A stretch of DNA of 64,000 nucleotides, taken from Arthrobacter sp. EpRS71. Lineage in GTDB: Bacteria; Actinomycetota; Actinomycetes; Actinomycetales; Micrococcaceae. The stretch lies in the NCBI RefSeq assembly GCF_001512285.1, contig NZ_LNUV01000006.1:2030809-2094808 (forward strand), in the 5' to 3' direction. The first letter of the stretch is position 1. Each line of letters opens with the position of its first letter. The notes beneath the pieces are model-generated. The model was not told the DNA's origin. It saw only the letters and a program-made list of their open reading frames with translations, and made no database searches. Shown piece by piece: positions 42,305 to 51,806 of the stretch. Both the position numbers and the translations under genes were made by a program.

Positions 42305-43044
42305 GGTGTACCTCCTTGAACGGCAGCCCCGGCGGGAACCGTGGCTGTGAGATCGTCGGACGCCTTCTGGCGTCCGCGTGAATCGAGGGTCAGGCCGGGC
42401 GAAATAACGAGTCTCTGGACGCCGGCAAGGATAAGGTCCACGGCGATGGCCAGCCCCGCGATGAGCAGGGAACCGCCGAGCATCCTGGGGAAATCCTGCA
42501 GGACGAGGCCGTCGAACAAGTACCGCCCCAGCCCGCCCAACGGAAGGTAGGCAACCACAGAGACTGTTGCGATGACCTGCAGAACAGCCGTGCGAATACC
42601 GCCGAACATGACTTGCAGTCCGTTGGGCAGTTCAACACGGAAGAGAATCTGAAGTTCGGTCATGCCCATGGCCCGGGCCGCGTCAACCACGGTGGCTTCC
42701 ACGCTGGAAATGCCGGCATAGGTCCCCGCCAGGAGCGGCGGCACAGTGAGGATGACAAGCGCCCATACGGGAGGCATCAGGCCACTGCCGGCCAGCAAGG
42801 CAAAGAGGACCAGCAACCCGAGGGTCGGGAGGGCACGTAAAGCGCCGGCCACGGCAACCGCAACCACGCGGCCACGGCCGGTGTGCCCGATGTAGAGGCC
42901 GATGGGCACGGCAATCACTGCGGCGATCAGCAGGACCAGGGCACTGTACTGCAGGTGCTCCAGCAAGCGTGTGGGGATTCCCCCGGTCCCGGTCCAGTTC
43001 TTGGGGTTGGTCAGCCAGGCGATGGTTTCAGCAAAAATGTTCAT
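42301..43044 (-). CDS. Osmoprotectant ABC transporter permease
   Basis: A 247-aa permease with six helices and an EAA loop (VVDAARAMGMTELQILFRVE). OpuC/YehW-type. It overlaps both neighbours by 4 nt, so all four genes are translationally coupled. Confidence 0.87.
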   Translation of the reverse strand: MNIFAETIAWLTNPKNWTGTGGIPTRLLEHLQYSALVLLIAAVIAVPIGLYIGHTGRGRVVAVAVAGALRALPTLGLLVLFALLAGSGLMPPVWALVILTVPPLLAGTYAGISSVEATVVDAARAMGMTELQILFRVELPNGLQVMFGGIRTAVLQVIATVSVVAYLPLGGLGRYLFDGLVLQDFPRMLGGSLLIAGLAIAVDLILAGVQRLVISPGLTLDSRGRQKASDDLTATVPAGAAVQGGTP

Positions 43045-43781
43045 GCGGATGCTCCCTGGTCCGGGCGTGGTCCTGCTGCGGATGCCGCAGATCCAGCCTT
43101 GGGCTCAGTAGCCAGGGCGTTGGCGTCAGGACGCGGCGACTTTCCACCAACGGCCCGGGTCCACGGAGTCAGCAGCCGCTCCAAGACCACCAGGAATGCG
43201 TCCATCAACAGCGCCAGCACCAGGATGGCGATGATACCCACCACCACTTCGGTAATGAACGTGCGCTGGAGACCGTCCGTGAACAGAACTCCCAGGTTGC
43301 CAACGCCCAAAAGCGCCGCGACACTCACCAGGGAAATATTGCTGACGGAAACCACCCGTAGACCCGCGAACATGACCGGCAAGGACAACGGAAGGTCCAC
43401 CTGGAAGAAGCGCGCCAAGGGTTTGAAGCCCATGGCCACCGCAGCATTCCGAAGGTCGTCGTCCACGGAGTCGAAAGCGTCCATCGCGGCACGGACCAGC
43501 AGGGCCACGGCATAGATGGTCAGCGCCACCACCACGTTCAGGGGGTCAAGGATCCGCGTGCCAAGGATGGTGGGAAGAATGATGAACAGAGCCAGCGATG
43601 GAATGGTGTAGAGCAGTGACGTGGCCGTAGCCACCACCGATCTCAGCGCGCTGTTGCGTCTGGCCAGTTGGGCCAACGGAACCGAAATCAGGAGGCCCAG
43701 GATCATGGGAATGATGGCCAGCACCATGTGCTGACCTGCCAGGCCCAGGACCATGCCACTGTTGGCGAGGAACCACTCCAT
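43041..43781 (-). CDS. Osmoprotectant ABC transporter permease
   Basis: A 246-aa second permease of the same family, EAA loop near DDLRNAAVAMGFKPLARFFQ. The N-terminus carries a first helix after a short external segment. Two permeases, one ATPase and one binding protein match the OpuC/OsmU layout. Confidence 0.87.
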   Translation of the reverse strand: MEWFLANSGMVLGLAGQHMVLAIIPMILGLLISVPLAQLARRNSALRSVVATATSLLYTIPSLALFIILPTILGTRILDPLNVVVALTIYAVALLVRAAMDAFDSVDDDLRNAAVAMGFKPLARFFQVDLPLSLPVMFAGLRVVSVSNISLVSVAALLGVGNLGVLFTDGLQRTFITEVVVGIIAILVLALLMDAFLVVLERLLTPWTRAVGGKSPRPDANALATEPKAGSAASAAGPRPDQGASA

Positions 43782-44875
43782 CAGGTGGGGTCCTCCCTGT
43801 GGTGGCGGACTTCTTCGATCAATGCCAGGACTTCGGGCGCCTTCAGGACGCCGGCCACCCGGCCGTCGTCGTCCACCGCAACGCCAAGGCCCGACGGCGA
43901 CGACAACGCCGCGTCCAGCGCGCGCCGCAGGGTGTCGCCCTTACGGAAGAGTGAACCCCCGGGGATCAGACCGGCGCCCTCGCGCGGCGAGGACCAACCC
44001 AGCGGACGCGAATCCTCATCGACCACCAGCGCCCACTCCCCCGATTGGCGGCCGGCGTGCTGACCATCAGAGGGACTCACCATGGTCACCGGGTGCAAGG
44101 TCACGGCGTCCGCTGGGTTGAAGGCAAGGTGCCGGAAGCCGCGATCGCGACCCACAAAGGAGGCCACGAAGTCGTTGGCAGGTGCGCGAAGGATCTCTTC
44201 CGGAGCCGAGTACTGCGCGAGTTTCCCCCCGACAGCGAAGACAGCCACTTTGTCGCCAAGAACAGTGGCTTCGTCGATGTCGTGCGTGACAAAAACGATG
44301 GTTTTGGCCAGCTCCCGCTGCAGGCGCAAGAGTTCCTGCTGCAGTTCGTCACGAACCACGGGATCCACGGCGCTGAAAGGTTCGTCCATCAACAGCACCG
44401 GCGGATCAGCAGCGAGCGCCCGGGCAACCCCGACACGTTGCTGCTGACCACCTGAGAGTTGGGATGGGTACCTTTTGCCCAGGATGGAAGCCAACCCGAC
44501 GACGTCGAGCAGTTCCGCAGCGCGTTTCCGCGCCTCCGCTTTGGGAACACCGTTGAGCCGTGGCACGGTGGCGATGTTGTCCAGGACGGACCGGTGCGGC
44601 AGCAGGCCCGACGACTGCATGACGTAACCCATGGAACGGCGCAACTGAGCCGCGGGAACCTGGGAGACGTCCTCTCCCGCAACAGTGATGGTTCCACTGG
44701 TGGGCTCCACCATACGGTTGATCATGCGCAGGGACGTTGTCTTGCCGCAGCCCGAGGGGCCGACAAACACGGTGATGGTGCCTTTGTCTATGGACATGGT
44801 GAGGGCATCCACCGCCGGTTGCCCGCCTTGGTACTGCTTGGTAACGCTCTTGAACTCAATCATGGCTTCGGCCAT
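43781..44875 (-). CDS. Osmoprotectant ABC transporter ATPase with CBS-type tail
   Basis: A 364-aa ProV/OpuCA-type ATPase. Walker A GPSGCGKTTSL, signature LSGGQQQRVGVARAL and Walker B VLLMDEPFSAVDPV are in the first 230 residues. The remaining 130 residues resemble a CBS-like regulatory domain (AGLIPGGSLFRKGDTLRRAL, LGVAVDDDGRVAGVLKAPEV), which in OpuA senses ionic strength. It is first in the operon; the upstream spacer of 150 nt shows no clear osmotic promoter. Confidence 0.87.
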   Translation of the reverse strand: MAEAMIEFKSVTKQYQGGQPAVDALTMSIDKGTITVFVGPSGCGKTTSLRMINRMVEPTSGTITVAGEDVSQVPAAQLRRSMGYVMQSSGLLPHRSVLDNIATVPRLNGVPKAEARKRAAELLDVVGLASILGKRYPSQLSGGQQQRVGVARALAADPPVLLMDEPFSAVDPVVRDELQQELLRLQRELAKTIVFVTHDIDEATVLGDKVAVFAVGGKLAQYSAPEEILRAPANDFVASFVGRDRGFRHLAFNPADAVTLHPVTMVSPSDGQHAGRQSGEWALVVDEDSRPLGWSSPREGAGLIPGGSLFRKGDTLRRALDAALSSPSGLGVAVDDDGRVAGVLKAPEVLALIEEVRHHREDPT

Positions 44876-45029
44876 ACCAGGGCTTACCTATCTGTGGTGG
44901 AGAACATCGGTAGAGCCAGATGATCATATGCACTCTTATTACTTGGCTGCAAAGCAATCTTCACCCAGCGTAGCCAGCACCCCCGACGATGTCAGCGCCG
45001 CCACGAGTTCCGTAATGAATCGGCAATGT

Positions 45030-46229
45030 TCAGCGTTTGCGTCTCTTGCCGCCCTTCGCCGCCCTCTCCTCGGCTTGATCATGCCTGTATCGCTCGGCCG
45101 CGCGCTGCCCCCGGTCCGCCGACATGACCTTTTGGTGCCATTCGCGCTGATACGCCCGACGGGCCGCCGCATCATGTTTCCTGGCCAAGGCTGCCAGTTC
45201 GCGTTGCAGCTTCAGATAGCTGGCCCATCGCCGGTGATCCAAGGACTCCTGCGCGAGCGCCTCCTGCACTGCGCACCCCGGCTCTGCTTGATGCGCGCAG
45301 TCCGTGAAACGACAGTGGGAGAAGAGTTCCTCCAGATCGCCGAACATTTCCTCCATTCCCTCGTCCGCGTCGAAGAGCCCGAAGCCGCGGACTCCCGGCG
45401 TGTCCATGAGCACGGCGCCTCCGGTCAAAGGCACCAGCTCCCTTGAGGTGGTGGTGTGTTTGCCCTTGCCGTCTCCGGACCGCACTGCGCCCGTCTGTTG
45501 GACGTCCCGCCCCGTGAGGGCATTAATGAGCGTTGATTTCCCGGCGCCGGAAGGACCCAGCAACACCAGCGTTGCGCCGTGGGGAATGTGCTGCATCAGT
45601 TCCTCGAGGCCGTCGCCCTGCTCTGCGGAGGTGGTGACAACATGCACGCCTGCAGCTTGCAGGATGACCTCCCCCACAACGTCGTCCGCGAGGTGCGAAA
45701 GGTCGGCTTTAGTGATAACCACCAGTGGCATAGCACCCGAATCCCAGGCAGCCACCAGCGTCCGTTCGAGCCGGTTGTGCGTCAACGGACGATCCACGGG
45801 GACCACAACAGCCACAATGTCGATGTTGCTGCCCAGGATCTGCTCCTCCGAAGAGGCTTCAAACGCGCGTTTACGGCTCAGCGCCGAATGCCGGGGCAGG
45901 ACCTCGACGACGGCTGGCTCACCGGCGCTGTTGTGTCCGAGCCACACCCAGTCCCCCGTTGCAGGTACCAGGCCATGGGTTGGGTAGGGCAGATGCAGTT
46001 GCCCCTCGGCCGATGCTACGAGCACCCGATTCCGGTCCAGGCGAATGACGCGTCCGGGGATGGCGTCAGGCTGGGTGTCCGGCGCTGTGTGGGCGGCGAA
46101 AAGCTCCGCGGTTTTGTCAGTGAAGCCGTACTCCACAGGTCCCTTCAATTCCTGCGTGGGACGGTCGTGGGTGAAATGTTGCTTGGTGGAACTGAGAGAG
46201 GGGTCGCTTGATGAAGCGTAAGTGTTCAA
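45030..46229 (-). CDS. rsgA: Ribosome small-subunit-dependent GTPase RsgA
   Basis: A 399-aa circularly permuted GTPase acting in late 30S maturation. After an OB-fold domain come G4 ITKAD, G1 LGPSGAGKSTLINALTG, the switch GDGKGKHTTTSREL and G3 DTPGVRGFGL, then a zinc knuckle (CRFTDCAHQAEPGC). The C-terminus is very basic (ERAAKGGKRRKR). The TTG at 46229 (LNTYASSSD), with AGAGG 7 nt upstream, is the preferred start; a much longer frame to 46346 adds low-complexity sequence and is not used. Confidence 0.85.
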   Translation of the reverse strand: MNTYASSSDPSLSSTKQHFTHDRPTQELKGPVEYGFTDKTAELFAAHTAPDTQPDAIPGRVIRLDRNRVLVASAEGQLHLPYPTHGLVPATGDWVWLGHNSAGEPAVVEVLPRHSALSRKRAFEASSEEQILGSNIDIVAVVVPVDRPLTHNRLERTLVAAWDSGAMPLVVITKADLSHLADDVVGEVILQAAGVHVVTTSAEQGDGLEELMQHIPHGATLVLLGPSGAGKSTLINALTGRDVQQTGAVRSGDGKGKHTTTSRELVPLTGGAVLMDTPGVRGFGLFDADEGMEEMFGDLEELFSHCRFTDCAHQAEPGCAVQEALAQESLDHRRWASYLKLQRELAALARKHDAAARRAYQREWHQKVMSADRGQRAAERYRHDQAEERAAKGGKRRKR

Positions 46230-46440
46230 TGAAATGCCTCTGATGAGGCCCGGCCGCCTAGTTTTGGCAGGCTGATGCCGGGGCAGGAATGGTGGGCTGA
46301 TGACGGCGCGCTGCAACTGAGTGCGGGGCGCGCAAGGTCTCGGCAATCATCAAATCCACCTCCTCGGCATCCGGGCCGGCAACGGGTGTGCCGGCAACGA
46401 TGTTCAGCGTAGCCAAGACGAGGTGCCCTTGGCTAGGGCT

Positions 46441-46893
46441 TTAAGTCAGCTTTCCGTCCTCAGGGCGTTCCCGGTGCAAGCGCAGTGCCGTGTCCACCAA
46501 GGAGACGCGGTTGAGCTTCTGCACGTCCTCCAGCGGGATCCATGCCGCGTGGGTGGTACTGCCATCCACTTCGTGCGTCAGTTCGCCGCCTATGACGGTG
46601 GCCTCGTAGACCAGCCTGAGGGCTTGAAAATCCTTCACCGAACCGTCGGGACGGATCTCGCCCGGCCAGTGTCCGACGTCGATACCCAGCATTCGTTCAA
46701 TCCGGGCTTCGTATCCGGTTTCTTCAAACACCTCACGCCGGCAACCATCCACAGGATGTTCTGCCAGGTCCAAGCCTCCACCTGGCAACGTCCAGCCTTC
46801 TTTGCCGTCCTGCTTCCAATACGCCAGCAAGATCTTATCTTCACGGACAATCACGGCGTAAGCGGCTGGGCGGGTATCGAACTGCAGGGTCAT
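46441..46893 (-). CDS. Nudix hydrolase
   Basis: A 150-aa pyrophosphohydrolase. The Nudix box G-x5-E-x7-REUxEExGU is complete in GGGLDLAEHPVDGCRREV followed by FEETGYE (residues 38-62). The N-terminal strand RPAAYAVIVREDKILLAYW is typical of MutT/ADP-sugar types. Substrate unknown. It lies 27 nt from the GH35 galactosidase stop, possibly in the same transcript. Confidence 0.85.
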   Translation of the reverse strand: MTLQFDTRPAAYAVIVREDKILLAYWKQDGKEGWTLPGGGLDLAEHPVDGCRREVFEETGYEARIERMLGIDVGHWPGEIRPDGSVKDFQALRLVYEATVIGGELTHEVDGSTTHAAWIPLEDVQKLNRVSLVDTALRLHRERPEDGKLT

Positions 46894-46922
46894 GGAGTCA
46901 GCATAATTCCTTGCGTTGAGCG

Positions 46923-48719
46923 CTACGGAAGGTCGGCGGCCTCGATCGGGCCTGCTTCTTCGGGACCAAGGTCAGGCGCCTCGCGAAGTTCGACGACGGT
47001 CCCAGGCTTCCCGAGTTCGAGCACCTTGATGCTGTTGCGGCCTTCTTTTAGCAACGGAGCCGGCGCATAAAGTGTCACCTGCGGGCCCTTCTCCCAGTAA
47101 CGGCCCAGGAGGAAACCGTTGAGCCAAACGAAGCCCTTCCCGGAATCAGACAAGGCAATGTAGGTGTCGGCCGGCTCGTCCACCTCGAAGTCGGCTCCTG
47201 CCAAGCCTTCCAGGTCCTCAAGCTTCCAGTCGGCGAGCGCCACAGGGGTCTGCGTCCAGTGGAAGGTGTAGCGCTGGTTGACCAGGACGCCGCCCAGAAT
47301 TCCCTTGCCATGACCCGTCAGGGGCCCGTAATTGATGCGACCGAGGTTTTCCACCAGGATTTCCAGCTTGGCGGCGACGCCTGTGCCGGTAACGGCAAGG
47401 CCCTCCGCTCCGGTGACGTCGTCCAGGACCCCGGCGAAGGTGCCGTCTATCCAGACGTAGGCACGGTCGTTGAGCCCGGCGATCTTCAACCGGCTCTGGG
47501 TGGGAGCGTCGGCGCGACCGGGAAGGATGGCTTCAGAGGCATAGAGGACCATGCCGGCGTCGAGTCCCAGCTGCTCGAAGCCAAGTGGCTTGACACTGGT
47601 GATCGGCGTTCCGGCGGAGCGCACCAACTCCAACAGCTCCGGGCCATTGGTCAGGGGCAAGGACTGGGCAGGCAGTACGGGAGTGTCAGCCAGCAATTCA
47701 GCGGGCAGTTCGGGCAGCTCTTCGATTCCCTGGGCATGGAAGAACTCCTTGCGGAAGGCATGAAACTTGGGAGTCAGGGCGCCGTTCTCTGCAATGGGCG
47801 CATCGGAATCGTAGCTGGTGACTGTCGGCTGGAGCATGGCGCCATCATGGTTGCTCCCGGACCCGAGACCAAAATTGGTCCCACCATGGGCCATGTAGAC
47901 GCAGATCGAGCCACCGAGATCGAGCATCTTGCGGGCCTCCGCTGCGGCGTCTTCGGCGTCCCGGCGGTGATGGTGTTCGCCCCAGTGATCGAACCATCCA
48001 CCCCAGAATTCCACGTTGAAGAACGGCTCGCCGGGCCGGCGTCGTTGCCATGTGGCTACCGCTTCGTCGCCACGGCTTCCCAGCGTTGCCGTCGCCCAGG
48101 TTCCTTCTATGGAACCGCCGTCGAGGAAGTAGTCCGTGCCGCCGTCGGCAGTGAAAAGGAGCTCAGTGATGCCACGGTCTTCCAGGGCACGCCGGTTCCA
48201 GCGGATGTACTCGTGATCGTCGCCGTAGCTGCCGTATTCGTTTTCAATTTGCACGGCCACCACCGGACCACCCTCGGACGCCTGCCGTGAAGCCACGATG
48301 GGAAGGAGCTGATCGAACCATTCCTCGATCGCGGCGGTGAACACCGGGTCCATGCAGCGCAGGCCGATGCCGGGAATGCCGGTCAGCCAGGCGGGGAAGC
48401 CGCCGTTGTCCCATTCGGCGCAGATGTAGGGGCCGGGGCGGACGATGACATCCAGCCCTTCCTCGGCGGCGAGGTCGATGAACCTACCTAGGTCGCGCCA
48501 GTCGCTGAAGTCCGGTGCCTCATCGCGCTTAGGCTGGTGGAAGTTCCAGGCAACGTAGGTGTCCACTGTGTTGGCGCCCATCGCTTTGAGTCGACGCAGC
48601 CGGTCCTGCCACAGGGCCGGGTGAACACGGAAGTAGTGGATGGCTCCGGCGAGGATGCGATACGGTTCACCCGAACGGTAAAGGACAGCGTCACGGTAGC
48701 TCAGGAGGGCGTTGTTCAC
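46923..48719 (-). CDS. Beta-galactosidase, glycoside hydrolase family 35
   Basis: A 598-aa GH35 enzyme that releases terminal beta-galactose. The TIM barrel spans about residues 10-320 (AGAIHYFRVHPALWQDRLRR, the acid/base Glu in VQIENEYGSYG, nucleophile Glu in NVEFWGGWFDHWGE, MAHGGTNFGLGSGSNHDG), then jelly-roll domains (WLNGFLLGRYWEKGPQ). No signal peptide, so it is cytoplasmic and needs a sugar uptake system not seen here. The GTG at 48719 lies 7 nt after TAATCT (minus strand); TTG at 48725 is the alternative. Confidence 0.9.
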   Translation of the reverse strand: MNNALLSYRDAVLYRSGEPYRILAGAIHYFRVHPALWQDRLRRLKAMGANTVDTYVAWNFHQPKRDEAPDFSDWRDLGRFIDLAAEEGLDVIVRPGPYICAEWDNGGFPAWLTGIPGIGLRCMDPVFTAAIEEWFDQLLPIVASRQASEGGPVVAVQIENEYGSYGDDHEYIRWNRRALEDRGITELLFTADGGTDYFLDGGSIEGTWATATLGSRGDEAVATWQRRRPGEPFFNVEFWGGWFDHWGEHHHRRDAEDAAAEARKMLDLGGSICVYMAHGGTNFGLGSGSNHDGAMLQPTVTSYDSDAPIAENGALTPKFHAFRKEFFHAQGIEELPELPAELLADTPVLPAQSLPLTNGPELLELVRSAGTPITSVKPLGFEQLGLDAGMVLYASEAILPGRADAPTQSRLKIAGLNDRAYVWIDGTFAGVLDDVTGAEGLAVTGTGVAAKLEILVENLGRINYGPLTGHGKGILGGVLVNQRYTFHWTQTPVALADWKLEDLEGLAGADFEVDEPADTYIALSDSGKGFVWLNGFLLGRYWEKGPQVTLYAPAPLLKEGRNSIKVLELGKPGTVVELREAPDLGPEEAGPIEAADLP

Positions 48720-48769
48720 GTGCAACAGATTAGCTCAATTTCCAACATTTATGCACAGGCGATGATGAC

Positions 48770-49801
48770 ATGACCAATCTTGATACTTCTCCCGCACAGG
48801 AAGTCTGCCCCGCGGCGCCGGAAGGTCAAGGTCCCTGCGTTCAGCTGTGGCCCGAGCGCGAGGTCCCTTTGGGTGGCGTGCGGGCCATGAACGTCATGAG
48901 GACACTGCCCCAGCGGGGACTGCCGACGGTGGGCGCTTGGTGCTTTCTGGACAGCTTTGGGCCGGACAGGGTGGCCATGAGCGTGCTCCCCCACCCACAT
49001 TGCGGGCTGCAAACCGTCACGTGGCCCATGGAAGGGTCCGTGCGTCACCGCGACAGTGTGGGCAGCGATGTTGTGGTCCAGCCGGGTGAGCTGAACATCA
49101 TGACCGCAGGCCATGGCATCTCACACTCTGAATTTTCAGTCCTCGCGGCCGGCGCCGACGGAGGGTCTGGTGCTCTGGTGGAAGAAATTCCCGTGTCCCG
49201 CGGGCTCCAACTGTGGGTTGCGCTACCGGAGGAGCACAGGCACCGTGCGCCGTCTTTCGAACAAGTGAAGGACCTGCCGGTGGCCGTGGGCGAAGACTTC
49301 AGGGCAACCGTCATGGTGGGAGAATTTGCGGGCCAGCGCTCCCCCGCCACCATGTTCAGCCCCATTGTTGGAGCGGACATCACAGGCACAGGAACCCTTG
49401 AACTACCGTTGCGGCCTGACTTTGAGCACGCCGTCCTGGTCCTTGACGGCCACCTCGTCATAGACGGCCAGGACATCGAGGCCGGACCGCTGGCCTACCT
49501 GGGCGCCGGCCGGTCCAGCCTCGCCGTCCAAGCGCAGCCGGAAACCCGTTTCATGCTCCTCGGTGGCGAGCCCTTCGGCGAAGACCTGCTCATGTGGTGG
49601 AACTTCGTGGGCAGGACGCACGAAGAAGTGGAAAAGGCCCGCGAGGAATGGGAAGCCGAGGGACTGCTCGACGACGACGCTGCCGCCGCCTCACGCTTTG
49701 GATTCGTCCCGGGCCACGGTCCTGACGCAGGGCCGGAGGCCGGACGCATTCCTGCCCCGCCCCTGCCGGGAGTGAAGCTCCGCCCACGTACGCGCGGCTA
49801 G
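48770..49801 (+). CDS. Pirin-family protein
   Basis: A 343-aa bicupin of the pirin family. Metal-ligand motif HPHCGLQTVTW (residues about 75-85), then HRDSVGSD and PGELNIMTAGHGISHSEFS are hallmarks. Bacterial pirins act as quercetinases or bind metabolic enzymes; which applies here is unclear. A longer-than-usual C-terminal tail (residues 285-343) is Pro/Arg rich. Divergent from GH35 by about 50 nt. Confidence 0.88.
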   Translation: MTNLDTSPAQEVCPAAPEGQGPCVQLWPEREVPLGGVRAMNVMRTLPQRGLPTVGAWCFLDSFGPDRVAMSVLPHPHCGLQTVTWPMEGSVRHRDSVGSDVVVQPGELNIMTAGHGISHSEFSVLAAGADGGSGALVEEIPVSRGLQLWVALPEEHRHRAPSFEQVKDLPVAVGEDFRATVMVGEFAGQRSPATMFSPIVGADITGTGTLELPLRPDFEHAVLVLDGHLVIDGQDIEAGPLAYLGAGRSSLAVQAQPETRFMLLGGEPFGEDLLMWWNFVGRTHEEVEKAREEWEAEGLLDDDAAAASRFGFVPGHGPDAGPEAGRIPAPPLPGVKLRPRTRG

Positions 49802-50733
49802 GGGCGCTGCTCGGCCACCAAACGAGGGACACCGAACACCGGATCCTGCTGAAGAATACGCACATCAGTGATCCCATTTTCGGCCAGCTTGGCTTTAAAC
49901 GCTTCCTGAAGCCGCGGGACGTTCATGCCCAGTCCGCTTCCGAGGATCACCGGGCCGTCGATGCCCAGTTGGCGGACTGCCTGTTCGGCGAGGTCAGCCA
50001 GGTCGCAGCCCGCTTGCTCCACGAGGGCCATGCTGACTTCGTCGCCAGCGTCGGCTGCTTCCACCACCAACCGGGCCTGCTGCGCCCAATAACGGCGCCC
50101 CGTGTCCGGTGAATGGAACAGCGCTATCAGCTTGCCGGGTTCGTCCACACCCACGGAGTCCAACAGTGCACGGCTGAGCTGATCAGCCTCCAACCCTTGG
50201 TTCATCCGGCGCAGGCTGTGGCGCACCGCTTCGCGCCCCAACCAGTAACCGCTTCCTTCGTCGCCCAGGAGGTAGCCCCAGCCGCCCGCGCGGGCTTCCT
50301 CGCCGGCGTCGTTCCTGCCCCACGCGGCTGAGCCGGTGCCGGCGATGACTGCGACGCCCGTGCTCGCTCCCCCGGCTGCCAACAGAAGGCGTGAATCGTG
50401 GACCACGGTGATGCGCGCGCCGGGCGCATGGGGTGCTATGAGGTCTGCGAGCGCCTGGGCGTCCTCGTCGGTATCGATCCCACCGGCACCGGCGTACACC
50501 TGGTCAATGTGGCCGCCACCGATTTTCCCGAACAACTCAGCAAGGTTGGCTGCGGCCACCTCACGGCTCACGTTCTGGACATTGGAGCTGCCAGCGCTCT
50601 GGTCACTCACCGGAGACCCGTCTTCGAACCGCACGCCGCGGGTTTTGGTGCCGCCGATGTCGAGCCCTATGACGGTGCCGCTCACGACTTTCAGAGGGGC
50701 GTGGGAATGCTGGACAGAGTCAGGATTGTTCAC
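49798..50733 (-). CDS. BadF/BadG-type sugar kinase (N-acetylglucosamine kinase-like)
   Basis: A 311-aa ASKHA-fold kinase. Phosphate 1 loop GLDIGGTKTRGV (residues 23-34), VIAGTGSAAWG (phosphate 2) and LLGDEGSGYWLGREAV match the N-acetylglucosamine kinase branch of the BadF family. It probably phosphorylates amino sugars. Its stop overlaps the pirin stop by 4 nt in convergent orientation. Confidence 0.8.
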   Translation of the reverse strand: MNNPDSVQHSHAPLKVVSGTVIGLDIGGTKTRGVRFEDGSPVSDQSAGSSNVQNVSREVAAANLAELFGKIGGGHIDQVYAGAGGIDTDEDAQALADLIAPHAPGARITVVHDSRLLLAAGGASTGVAVIAGTGSAAWGRNDAGEEARAGGWGYLLGDEGSGYWLGREAVRHSLRRMNQGLEADQLSRALLDSVGVDEPGKLIALFHSPDTGRRYWAQQARLVVEAADAGDEVSMALVEQAGCDLADLAEQAVRQLGIDGPVILGSGLGMNVPRLQEAFKAKLAENGITDVRILQQDPVFGVPRLVAEQRP

Positions 50734-50774
50734 CGTGAAAGACTAGCTTGGAGCGTCCGGAGGAGAAACCGCAC

Positions 50775-51806
50775 ATGCCCGAATCCTTTTTTGGTACACC
50801 GTTTATTGCAGCTCCCATGGCCGGAGGAACGTCCACGCCGGCGTTGGTGAAGGCAGTTCATGAGGGTGGCGGGCTGGGATTCATAGCCGCCGGCTACAAG
50901 AGCCCCGACGCCATGATTGCCGAAATAGCTGCCACGCGGGAACTCAAGGTCCCCTTTGGCATGAATGTGTTTGTACCGGATGCACGTCAGCTCCCGCCAC
51001 GTCCTGAGGCCCGGGCGCAGATTGAGGCCTACCGGGCCGAATTGGAACCTGAGGCGGCCCGCTACGGCGTGTCCCTTCCTCCCCTGCGGCTTGATGATGA
51101 CGACGCGTGGCAGGACAAGATCGACGCCCTGCTGGCCGACCCCGTGGAGTTTGTGAGCTTCGCCTTTGGCCTCCCGGGAAAGCCGGTGGTCCATGCACTA
51201 CAGAAGGCGGGCAGCCGGGTTATTGCCAGCGTCACCAGTGTTGAAGAAGCTTTGGCTGCTGCGGAGGAGGGGCCTGACGCCCTGGTGGTGCAGCACAGTT
51301 CCGCGGGCGGGCACACGGCAGCTTTCCTCCTTGGCCGGCCCGGATCAGTAGCCCGCACGACGGCGGAGCTGGTGGCCCAGGTGCGTGGCGCCGTCGGACT
51401 TCCGCTCATTGCGGCAGGCGCCATCATGGACAATTCCGGCCTGCGTGAAGTACTGGCAGCGGGTGCGGAGGCCGCGCAGGTGGGCACCGCTTTGGTGCGC
51501 ACTGAAGAGAGCGGTGCGCGGAAGCCACTTAAGGACGCGTTGGGTGATCCTGCATTTACGGAGACGGCAATGACCCGGGCTTTCACGGGACGATGGGCCC
51601 GTTCCTTGGTTAACGACTTCGTCCGGGACCACCGGGACGCGCCGGAAGGATATCCCGCGATCCACCATCTCACCAGCCCTGTCCGGGGCGCAGCATCTGC
51701 TGCCGGAGATCCCCACCGCCTCAACTTATGGGCCGGGACGGGCTGGCAGCAGGCCAGAGGAGGATCCGCTGCGGACGTGGTCAGGGAGTTCCTGACCGGG
51801 CTCTGA
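50775..51806 (+). CDS. Nitronate monooxygenase
   Basis: A 343-aa FMN TIM-barrel enzyme (2-nitropropane dioxygenase family) that oxidises alkyl nitronates. Visible are IAAPMAGGTSTPALVKAV, GFIAAGYKS, VQHSSAGGHTAAF, LPLIAAGAIMDNSGLREV and GAEAAQVGTALVRTEES, the last giving the phosphate site. The ATG at 50775 with GGAGGAG upstream is preferred over a TTG 27 nt earlier. Its 3' end overlaps the convergent LysR gene by 26 nt. Confidence 0.87.
   Translation: MPESFFGTPFIAAPMAGGTSTPALVKAVHEGGGLGFIAAGYKSPDAMIAEIAATRELKVPFGMNVFVPDARQLPPRPEARAQIEAYRAELEPEAARYGVSLPPLRLDDDDAWQDKIDALLADPVEFVSFAFGLPGKPVVHALQKAGSRVIASVTSVEEALAAAEEGPDALVVQHSSAGGHTAAFLLGRPGSVARTTAELVAQVRGAVGLPLIAAGAIMDNSGLREVLAAGAEAAQVGTALVRTEESGARKPLKDALGDPAFTETAMTRAFTGRWARSLVNDFVRDHRDAPEGYPAIHHLTSPVRGAASAAGDPHRLNLWAGTGWQQARGGSAADVVREFLTGL

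Noticed and set aside
46230..46346. Longer RsgA start at 46346
   Set aside because: The extra 39 residues are low-complexity Arg/Pro sequence, and a TTG with AGAGG lies where the family normally begins.
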